The translations under genes were made by a program, and so were the position numbers. Below, piece after piece: positions 18,447 through 25,942 of a DNA stretch of 64,000 bases. A model generated the notes under the pieces. The model worked only from the letters and a program-made list of their open reading frames with translations. It had not been told where the DNA came from and did no database searches. The stretch is from NCBI GenBank assembly GCA_963728355.1, contig CAVSJQ010000002.1:378799-442798 (forward strand), in the 5' to 3' direction. Source of the stretch: Sva-07 sp963728355 (GTDB lineage Bacteria; Actinomycetota; Acidimicrobiia; Acidimicrobiales; Ilumatobacteraceae). The first letter of the stretch is position 1; each line of letters starts with the position of its first letter.

Positions 18447-19356
18447 CGCGTCGCGGCGGATCTCGGTTGCGACTGGCACACCGTGATGGATGCCGTCGTC
18501 CACTACGGCACCCCGCTGATCGACGACCCCAACCGCATCGGCAACGTCACCGCGGTCGGGCTCGACGAGGTGCTGTTCTGCCGGTCGGGTCCGTTCAAGC
18601 GTCGGGCCTGGTCGACGCAGGTCGTCGACGTCGCCCGCGGTCAACTGTTGGACGTTGTGCCTGGTCGCGACGCTGCCAGCACGTGTGCATGGTTCGCCGA
18701 GCAGCCCGTCGAGTGGTGCGAGTCGATCCGTTGGGCGACGTTGGATCTGTCAGGGCCCTATCGGGCCGTGTTCGACACGATGCTGCCGCACGCCACCCAG
18801 ATCGCAGATCCGTTCCATGTCGTGAAGCTCGCCAACTTCGTGCTCGATGAGACCCGCCGCCGCGTGCAGAACGAGACCGTGCGGGCATCGCGGCCGCAAG
18901 ACCGACCCGCTGTATCGGATCCGCAAGTTGATGACCATCGCTCACGAACGCCTCGACCCCACCAACAACGACAAGCTCCGCGGGCTCCTCGACGCCGGCG
19001 ACCCCGGCGGTGAGGTCCGCACCGCCTGGCACGCGAAGGAAGTGGTGCGCGAGATCTACACGATCGACGACCCGGTCGTGGCTGGCGAGTTCGTCGCGCA
19101 GCTCGGCATCGATCTCCAAGACGAGTCATGCCCACCGGAGGTGCAACGCCTCGGGCGCACCATCGTTCGCTGGCGGCACCAGATCGCCGCCTGGCACCAA
19201 GCCCGTCACACCAACGGACCTACCGAGGCCGTCAACAACCTGATCAAGCGCATCAAACGCGTCGCCTTCGGGATCAGCAACTGGACGAACTACCGGATCC
19301 GAGCCCTGCTCTACGCCGGCCGACCCGACTGGTCACTGCTCGAAACTCGACGCTGA
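18447..19356 (+). pseudogene. ISL3-family transposase remnant
   Basis: Coding sequence recognisable as an ISL3-type DDE transposase starts abruptly at RVAADLGCDWHTV (18447), so the N-terminal zinc finger and HTH are missing. The catalytic-domain motifs are GLDEVLF, DLSGPYR, ADPFHVVKLAN and, in the second frame, GRKTDPLYRIRK, ending with RGVAFG-like and NYRIR segments. The frame changes near 18882-18890: an extra base after RVQNET breaks the expected GHRGRK continuation. No terminal inverted repeats are visible; instead the remnant is bordered by two halves of a palindromic repeat. It cannot encode an active transposase. Confidence 0.85.
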
Positions 19357-19370
19357 AATCCGAAGCGCCG

Positions 19371-19386
19371 CTTTTCGCTCATCGCT
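19371..19386. repeat. Palindromic repeat family, copy 5, right half
   Basis: CTTTTCGCTCATCGCT matches the right arm of the family exactly. Together with 18419-18446 it would rebuild one almost complete repeat, sharing a GCTTT overlap. Confidence 0.8.
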
Positions 19387-19482
19387 GACGGTTCGACCGT
19401 GCAGCACTTCGTCGCGGGAGATCAGGCATGTGCCATGCTCCTCGGGGTCGGACGGGTGGATCGATCCTGAGGGCCCGACGGT

Positions 19483-20319
19483 TCACGTCTCGGGTTCGGT
19501 GCGGCCGGTGAAGTCGTCCATCGTGTGGTACACGCCGAAGATCCGGTCGGCGAGGAAGTCGCGCACGTTGGTCGGGACGACGCCCTTGAGGATCTCGCTG
19601 AGCTGGACGGTCCTGGGCAGCACGACGAACGGCCGGCCGGCGAGCGTCCCCGTCCACGCCTCGTCGACGACGTCCGCGGGGTCGAGGATCGGCAGCAGCG
19701 GCGCCGACTTGGCGCCCTCGAACATGCCGGTGCGGGTGTAGTACGGGCAGACGGTCGTCACCTTGACGTGGTCGTGGCCGGCCTGTTTGAGCTCGAGGCG
19801 CACCGAGTCGGACCATCCGATGACCGCCCATTTCGATGCGGCGTATGCGGCCATCCGAGGATTGGCGGTGAAGCCCGCAGCAGACGCCAGGTTGAGCAAC
19901 CGGCACTCGCCGGGTGCAGCGATCATCGCTGGGAGGAACGCGTGCGCGACGTACATCGGCGCCAGGGTGTTGACCTCGATCGTCGTCGTGGCGTCGCGTT
20001 CGAGGTCGGTCTCCCAGAAGTACCGGTTGCCCCGGACGATGCCGGCGTTGTTGACGAGGACGTCGATACGGCCGAGCTCGTCGAGGACCGTGCCGGCAGT
20101 CTCCGCCACGGTCGCGGCGTCGCTGACGTCGACGACGTAGCCGCTGACCTCGCTCGACCCGCAGTCGAGATCGGCGAGGGTGTCGTCGAGCGCCGCCTCG
20201 TCGACGTCCCAGAGCACGACCGACGACGCCCCCTCGGCGATGGCGCGCTCGGCGAACATCCGGCCCATCCCCATCGCCGCCCCGGTGACGAGCACGTTCT
20301 TTCCCTTGGCCGACCTCAT
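19483..20319 (-). CDS. Short-chain dehydrogenase/reductase (SDR)
   Basis: A 278-aa classical SDR. Cofactor motif TGAAMGMG at 12-19, NNAG at about 90-93, catalytic Ser146, Tyr159 and Lys163 (YAASK). Asp38-type residue in LWDVD (after beta 2) favours NAD(H). It overlaps the preceding reductase gene by 4 nt and is last in a three-gene minus-strand operon with a WS/DGAT and an acyl-ACP-reductase-like enzyme. It may therefore interconvert fatty aldehyde and fatty alcohol; that role is inferred from context only. Confidence 0.9.
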   Translation of the reverse strand: MRSAKGKNVLVTGAAMGMGRMFAERAIAEGASSVVLWDVDEAALDDTLADLDCGSSEVSGYVVDVSDAATVAETAGTVLDELGRIDVLVNNAGIVRGNRYFWETDLERDATTTIEVNTLAPMYVAHAFLPAMIAAPGECRLLNLASAAGFTANPRMAAYAASKWAVIGWSDSVRLELKQAGHDHVKVTTVCPYYTRTGMFEGAKSAPLLPILDPADVVDEAWTGTLAGRPFVVLPRTVQLSEILKGVVPTNVRDFLADRIFGVYHTMDDFTGRTEPET

Positions 20320-22403
20320 GACGGCTCCGTCGAGCCGACCGCAGCGGCCGCCGGCTCGTGCGCCGCTCGGGCGGCGAGCGCCGCGGTGCGCACCCGATCG
20401 AAGTCCAGGTCCGTGTAGGGCCCGTTGACGCCCGAGATCGTGGCCAGCTTCATGCCGTGCTCGAGCCCGAGCTGGTAGATCTCCTTGACCTTCGGCCAGC
20501 TGATGCTGCGGCCGACGGTGAAGTTCTCGTAGCGGCCCTCGAGGGCGAGGACGATCGTCTCGGCGAGGCAGGCGAACACGACACGGTCGGGGAGTCCGAT
20601 GTCCTTCATCCGGACCTCGCCTGGCAATTCGACCTCACCGGACTCGATCACCAGGACGTCGGGACGTTTGGCGATGTCGTCGGGCGACATGTCGAGCGGG
20701 CGGGCGACGTCGGTGATCACACAGCCCGGCTTGACGCTCATGATGTCGAGCACCTTCTGCCCGGCCGCCGAGGTCGCGGTCACGATCATGTCCATGTCCG
20801 ACAGCGCAACCGACGGGTTCGTCGCCACGTGGACGACGGCGCGCGGGTCCTCGCGTTCGATCTCCTGTTTGAGCTGGAGCAGCTTGGCGGTCTCCGGCGA
20901 AACGAGCCAGACCTCGTCGGCGGCGAGCGCCAGCAGGCGAGCGCAGACCGAACCGATCGCACCGGAGGCGCCGACCACCATCGCCTTGCCGTGCAGTAGT
21001 CCGTGCTCGTCGGGTTGGAGGATCCCGAGGCGCCGGACCGCCTCGTGCGCCGCCCAGAGCGCGCCGGAGGCGCTGTAGCTGTTGCCGGTCGTCACCGGCA
21101 GCGGCGCCCGCTTGGCGACGGTGACGCCGGCGTCGCCGACGACCTTCGTGAACGCCCCGAGCCCCATCAGCTGCGCTCCGAGGCGGCGGGACAGCTCGGC
21201 GGCCTCGAGCAGCCGCGAGTAGGTGAACTCGGGCGGGTGCGCGAGCATCTCCTTCGGTGTGCCACCGACGCTGATCAGCCAACCCTCCGCCTCGTCGCCG
21301 GTCTCCGAGACGATCCCGGTCACGTGGCTGTAGACGAACGGCGGGACGTAGGCGACGGCCTTCTCGACGAGGCGACCCATGCCGGGGATACCGCTGATCT
21401 GCCCCAACGGCTCCACCTGCTTGAAGTACTCCGTCGAAAGCGGGTGGATCACGAACGAGAAGCGGCTCTTGCGGCGGCGCCCCCTGGGCCACAGCAGGCG
21501 CGGTTCCAGTCCGGCGCTCTGGATGAACTGGGCGAGGTCGTCGGTCGTCAACTCGGTACCGGACGGCAGCGTCGCCGCGGCCATGGCCTCGTACATCGCC
21601 GGCACGACGACGAAGTCGAATGGTTGGGGAGTGACGTCGACGACGAGGTCGGCGCCGAGATCGCTCAGCGCCGCGAGCCGGTCCTCGGAGACCGTGCTGG
21701 TGATCACCGCCTTGCCGGCGAGGTCGGGCAGACCGAAGCGCATCAGCTCGGAGAACGAGCCGATGAGGACGTCGGCGTCCTTGACGGCGAAGTGGGCGAT
21801 CTTGTCGTTGACCCAGCCGACCGGGCCGTCGACCTGCTTCTTGAACGTGTCGGGCACGTGGCGCCAGGCGAACTCGCCGATGCCGGCGGTGGTCGCGGTG
21901 ACCGGGTTCGTCTTGACGTTGCCGGGCAGGACGACGTCGTGGCCGGCGGAGTCGAAGATGATGTTGTCGGTGAACTCGTGGAGCACGGCGATGGTGCGCT
22001 GACGGGTGGTCCCTCCGACGACGACGACCCGGGCGTTGGCGAAGTAACCGGGCATGTCCGCCTCGACTCGCCGAATCGCCCACTCCTGGAAGATGTCGGC
22101 GATCAGCGAGTCGTCGCGCACGGGTATCCGCTGCGTGGTGTGCTTGATCCGTTCCACGTCGTCGATGGAGCCCTCGAGATGCCCCGCCGCGCGGGCTTCA
22201 CGCACGCCGCTGACGGCGATCGCATCGGCGTCCAGCGACCAGCGCCAGACGTGGTCTTCGGCGGCCCGGGCGTCGCCACCCGTGCCGACGCGGACGAGTC
22301 GGAACTCGCGACCACCGAGGGTGACGACTTCGTCGTAGTTCCACTCGTCGCCCTGGAAGGTGACGTTGACGACGGTGAGGCATTCCTGCTCGTGATCTGG
22401 CAT
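20316..22403 (-). CDS. Acyl-[ACP] reductase-like protein with N-terminal extension
   Basis: A 695-aa protein. The C-terminal half, from about residue 330, resembles cyanobacterial long-chain acyl-ACP reductase (AAR): a GTPKEMLAHP region, GNSYSASGALWA, a Rossmann motif VVGASGAIGS, and near the end VFACLAETIVLALEGRYENF, which aligns with the FACFAE segment containing the catalytic cysteine of AAR (here about C612). The first 330 residues are not assigned; they include a possible second Rossmann-like fold (RVVVVGG). AARs are about 340 aa, so the extension doubles the length. The ATG at 22403 follows a strong GAGGAG ribosome site, which outweighs the in-frame start at 22427. The product would be fatty aldehyde for wax-ester synthesis with neighbours (inference). 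Confidence 0.78.
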   Translation of the reverse strand: MPDHEQECLTVVNVTFQGDEWNYDEVVTLGGREFRLVRVGTGGDARAAEDHVWRWSLDADAIAVSGVREARAAGHLEGSIDDVERIKHTTQRIPVRDDSLIADIFQEWAIRRVEADMPGYFANARVVVVGGTTRQRTIAVLHEFTDNIIFDSAGHDVVLPGNVKTNPVTATTAGIGEFAWRHVPDTFKKQVDGPVGWVNDKIAHFAVKDADVLIGSFSELMRFGLPDLAGKAVITSTVSEDRLAALSDLGADLVVDVTPQPFDFVVVPAMYEAMAAATLPSGTELTTDDLAQFIQSAGLEPRLLWPRGRRRKSRFSFVIHPLSTEYFKQVEPLGQISGIPGMGRLVEKAVAYVPPFVYSHVTGIVSETGDEAEGWLISVGGTPKEMLAHPPEFTYSRLLEAAELSRRLGAQLMGLGAFTKVVGDAGVTVAKRAPLPVTTGNSYSASGALWAAHEAVRRLGILQPDEHGLLHGKAMVVGASGAIGSVCARLLALAADEVWLVSPETAKLLQLKQEIEREDPRAVVHVATNPSVALSDMDMIVTATSAAGQKVLDIMSVKPGCVITDVARPLDMSPDDIAKRPDVLVIESGEVELPGEVRMKDIGLPDRVVFACLAETIVLALEGRYENFTVGRSISWPKVKEIYQLGLEHGMKLATISGVNGPYTDLDFDRVRTAALAARAAHEPAAAAVGSTEPS

Positions 22404-22446
22404 CGCCGCTCCTCGACGTTCGGTCATCTCGTCATCGTGATCGCAT

Positions 22447-23946
22447 TCACGGGCCGCCGCCAGGGTCTTTCGTGCTGTCGGCGATCCGGGCCAGTTCGGC
22501 CAGGTGGTGTTCCACGAGATCGACGAAGTGGTCCGGATCCGGAATCATCCGCGCATCGGTGGAGACGCCGACCGTGAGGGCACCGTTGTAGCTGAACAGG
22601 CAGACACCGAGCGGCTGATCGGCCGACGTCGGCACCCAGCCGAGGATCGAGCGCACCGGCGCGCCCGCCATCGTCAGTGCGGCACGCGGTCCGGGGACGT
22701 TGGTCAGTTGCCCGATCGTCTTGCCGGCGAAGAAGTCGGTGACCCGGCGAGCGATCGGCGATGGCGCCTCGGCGACCGCCCGCTGGAAGCCGAACGCGAC
22801 CATCGGCTCCGCGGAGTGCTTGAGCCTGGTCGTGCGCCGGTGGATCTCGCCGATCAGCTCGCCGGGTTCGCGGAGGCCGAGCGGCATCGACAGCATGACG
22901 ACGACGAAGTGGTTGCCGAGCTTGTCGGGCAGCGTGGCGTCGATCGGCTGCAGCGAGACCGGCATCATCCACGAGAGGTCGGTGACCTCGGTGATGCCGC
23001 GCTCCCCGAGGTACTCGGTGATCGCCAGTGAGACGGCGGCGAGCAGCACGTCGTTCAGGCTGACGCCGTGGGCGCGGCCGGTCGCACGGAGGCCGTCGAG
23101 CGGGAACCCTTCGACCCAGGCGACCGACTTGTCGACCCCGGGGTGGCCGCTCCACGCTTCGGCGTCGTGACCGTCCGACAGCAGCATCCGACCGATCTCG
23201 CGCCACGAGTTGGAGAGCTCGTTGTCGATCGACGCCACGCCTGTGAGCGCATCCACGAGCTTGTCGGGACGGGTCACCAGGCCGAGTGCTTCGCCGATGC
23301 GGTGGGGGAGCCCGAACGGGTTGGTCGTGGTCATCGCCGTCCGCGCGCGCGACGCGACGGCCTGCCCGGCGTGGCCGACGTAGTCGATCATGTCGGTGAC
23401 GGACTGTTCGACGACGTGGAGCACTTGCTCGAGCGGGTGGTGATGTTCGTCGGATGTGTTCCGACCGACCGCCGGCGGGACGGCATCGTCGGCCGGATCG
23501 CACGTTCCGAGGATCAGTTGCACGAGCCGGATCCCGTCGCCGAGTCCGTGGTGGAAGCGGCTGTAGACGTACCCGCCCCGATCGTCGTCGGATCCGGTGA
23601 CGAGCTGCACCTCCCACAACGGATGCGAACGGTCGAGCGGAATCGACAATTGGCCGGAGACGTATGCCCGCACCGCGTCGACACCTCCGTCGTCGAGGAC
23701 CACCCTGCGCACGTGGCGTTCGACGGCGAAGTCGGCCTCGTCCTCCCACAGCCAGACCCCATCGCGCTCGACGGGTACCTGTGACAGGACCCGGTATTTG
23801 CGGACCATGCGGTCCATCACGAGCTCGACGACGGCGTCGTACTCCGGGAGTTCGTCGAAGCCCATCAGGCCGTTGACCTGCATGAGGTTGTTCGGCCGGT
23901 CCATCAGCAGCCACGTGAGGTCTTCGGGTGCGATCCGTGTGCCCAT
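22447..23946 (-). CDS. Wax ester synthase/diacylglycerol acyltransferase (WS/DGAT)
   Basis: A 499-aa member of the bacterial WS/DGAT family (UPF0089), full length. The active-site HHxxxDG motif is at 132-138 (HHGLGDG), the PLW motif at 109-111, and the C-terminal ND-like region around VTNVPGP. It uses acyl-CoA to esterify fatty alcohols or diacylglycerol at the membrane or lipid-body surface. The ATG at 23946 has GGAGG 9 nt upstream and starts at the conserved MGTRIAPEDL; the longer open frame upstream is not conserved. The next gene starts 43 nt downstream, so an operon with the AAR-like reductase and SDR is likely. Confidence 0.93.
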   Translation of the reverse strand: MGTRIAPEDLTWLLMDRPNNLMQVNGLMGFDELPEYDAVVELVMDRMVRKYRVLSQVPVERDGVWLWEDEADFAVERHVRRVVLDDGGVDAVRAYVSGQLSIPLDRSHPLWEVQLVTGSDDDRGGYVYSRFHHGLGDGIRLVQLILGTCDPADDAVPPAVGRNTSDEHHHPLEQVLHVVEQSVTDMIDYVGHAGQAVASRARTAMTTTNPFGLPHRIGEALGLVTRPDKLVDALTGVASIDNELSNSWREIGRMLLSDGHDAEAWSGHPGVDKSVAWVEGFPLDGLRATGRAHGVSLNDVLLAAVSLAITEYLGERGITEVTDLSWMMPVSLQPIDATLPDKLGNHFVVVMLSMPLGLREPGELIGEIHRRTTRLKHSAEPMVAFGFQRAVAEAPSPIARRVTDFFAGKTIGQLTNVPGPRAALTMAGAPVRSILGWVPTSADQPLGVCLFSYNGALTVGVSTDARMIPDPDHFVDLVEHHLAELARIADSTKDPGGGP

Positions 23947-24157
23947 TGCTCTGCCTCCACCATCGACGGCGCAGTGACGGAACCGCATCGCCGTCCTGCC
24001 GACAAGTGTAGATCCGCTGCGGTGCACCGTTGGAAGGTCGACCGGGCCCATCGGCAGCGTCCGCGTCGCGCGGTTCAGCTCACTGCCGGAGCGCCGCCAC
24101 GCATTGATCGGCGCGGACATGGACGAGGTGATCGCCGTGACTGCTGGCCGGTCGACA

Positions 24158-25045
24158 TCATGGCCCGTCGCTCGATGAGGTGGATCCCGTCCCCGGCGCC
24201 CGGTGTCCCCAGAAGCTGGGCTTGGTGAGCTGCGTGACGGTCCAGGTGTCGTCGTCGACGCAGCGGCCGCCGCAGCCGATCTCGACGTCGAAGCCTGACG
24301 GGGACACGCTGTAGAACGAGACCATGTGGTCGTTGGTGTGCTTGCCGAGCCCGGCGGAGATCGGCGTGCCGCTGTCGGCATGGCGATCGAGGGTGTAGCC
24401 GACGTCGTCGAGCGTGTTCATCTCGACCATGAAGTGGTACAGCGCTGCCGTGTCCCCTGGCGCCAGCGCGAGGCTGTGGTGACGCGGGTTGCAGTGGAGG
24501 AACACGACGTCGTGTTCTGATCCTGCGGGCCTCCAGAAGTCGGACACGCGGAAGCCGAGCACCTTGGTGTAGAAGTCGGTGCTCCCTTCGATGTCGGGCG
24601 TCCCGAGAACGATGTGGCCCATGCCCTGGTCGCCGGTGGTGAACCCGCTGACCCCGGCCGGTGACACGAAGGGCTCGTGGTCGTGCACGACGCCGTGGAA
24701 GAACTCGACGGTGAACCCGCCGGGATCGGTGGTGGAGACCAGCCCGCGGACCCGACGGTCGTCGCAGTCGACCGCCGACCCGGCGTGGACCGCGAATCCG
24801 GCCGAGTCGAGTTCGGCGGCGCAGCTCTCCAGCGCGGCAGCGTCCGGGAGTTCCCAGCCAGCGAACGCCAAGCCATCGGAGGTCTCGGTCGGCCGGACGA
24901 TCACCCGGAACGGTCGGTCGTCGATCTTCATGGCGAAGCCGTCACCGTGGGTCGACACGCTCGTTCCGAGCTGTCGCGCGTATGCCCGCCAGGCGTCGAG
25001 GTCGCCGACCTCGAGCCCGATGTATCCCAGACCACGAATGTCCAT
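24158..25045 (-). CDS. VOC-family extradiol ring-cleavage dioxygenase-like protein
   Basis: A 295-aa type I extradiol dioxygenase fold with two VOC modules: an N-terminal non-catalytic one (about 1-120) and a C-terminal catalytic one. All three Fe(II) ligands are visible: His in GMGHIVLG, His in PRHHSLAL, Glu in GFDVEIG. Closest in organisation to 2,3-dihydroxybiphenyl 1,2-dioxygenase/HsaC-type enzymes, which open catecholic rings. The real substrate is unknown, and no pathway partner is adjacent. The ATG at 25045 (second of ATGATG) fits best the GGGAG just upstream. Confidence 0.85.
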   Translation of the reverse strand: MDIRGLGYIGLEVGDLDAWRAYARQLGTSVSTHGDGFAMKIDDRPFRVIVRPTETSDGLAFAGWELPDAAALESCAAELDSAGFAVHAGSAVDCDDRRVRGLVSTTDPGGFTVEFFHGVVHDHEPFVSPAGVSGFTTGDQGMGHIVLGTPDIEGSTDFYTKVLGFRVSDFWRPAGSEHDVVFLHCNPRHHSLALAPGDTAALYHFMVEMNTLDDVGYTLDRHADSGTPISAGLGKHTNDHMVSFYSVSPSGFDVEIGCGGRCVDDDTWTVTQLTKPSFWGHRAPGTGSTSSSDGP

Positions 25046-25108
25046 CATGCTCCCGTTCAAGTGCTCCGCCGCTGGCGCGGTGTCAGTCGCCTCCAACCTA
25101 GATCGCCG

Positions 25109-25771
25109 TCACGGCGCCGGCAGCCAAAGTCGGGCCCAACGCGGCCGCTGGAACGGTTGCCAGGTCTCAGGCTCCTGCGCGAGGCGATCGGCGACGACGA
25201 TGGCGACGGCGGGATTGTGCCCGAGGCCGAGATGGCTGCCACGCACCTCGACGTTCTCGCGGACCGCACCGCTCGGCAAGAGCGACGCCCGCCAGTCGAC
25301 GATCGCATCGCTTCGGCTGTACACCGAGGTGGTGGGGATGCCCGGTGGTGGGTGCCGCCGACCGAGCAGGGGACTTCCGAGGGTGACGACCGAGCGCACG
25401 GCGTCGGGCCGCCGCCGGGCCAGCTCGATGGCGTGGACGCCGCCGAGGCTCCATCCGACCAGGCTCACCCGGCCGCGCTCGTGCTTCGCTGCCAGGAGTT
25501 CGTCGAGCCCGTCGGTGACATGGCGACCGAACCCGCGATTCGTTCCGAGGCCCCATCCGTAGCTGCGGTACCCGAGGCGACCGATGAACCAGCGAAGTGG
25601 TGCGGTCGAGGCGTCGTTGCCGCCGAGCCCAGGCAGCACCAGCACGGCGTGGCCGTCTCCACGGGGCGAAACGGCCAGCAGCGGGCCTGCAGCCACTGCG
25701 AACGACGCCAACTCGGGTCCAGTTCGGGCTTCTCGGATCGCCACGCTCGGCCATCCAGGACGCTGCACCAT
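25109..25771 (-). CDS. Alpha/beta hydrolase, lipase-like
   Basis: A 220-aa serine hydrolase. Oxyanion region LPGLGGND (about 46-53), nucleophile elbow GWSLGG (Ser108), and the probable triad partners Asp155 (SRSDAIVDW) and His180 (GSHLGLGHN). It resembles triacylglycerol lipase/PGAP1-like esterases; no signal peptide is evident. The ATG at 25771 is the only start before the conserved region. It could act on lipids stored by the nearby wax-ester operon, but that is speculation. Confidence 0.8.
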   Translation of the reverse strand: MVQRPGWPSVAIREARTGPELASFAVAAGPLLAVSPRGDGHAVLVLPGLGGNDASTAPLRWFIGRLGYRSYGWGLGTNRGFGRHVTDGLDELLAAKHERGRVSLVGWSLGGVHAIELARRRPDAVRSVVTLGSPLLGRRHPPPGIPTTSVYSRSDAIVDWRASLLPSGAVRENVEVRGSHLGLGHNPAVAIVVADRLAQEPETWQPFQRPRWARLWLPAP

Positions 25772-25942
25772 GCACCACCGTTCCCGGACGGTCCGGCGAC
25801 AATCACGCGAGGAGCGTCGTCGACATGGCTCGGATCGTCAGCATGCTCGTGATCGCGGCAACGTCGGTGCGAGCGCGCGGGCGGCCGCGGGCATGACCAT
25901 GTGCTCTGGCGGTCACCGTGCTGACGCCGTGAGGATGATCGC

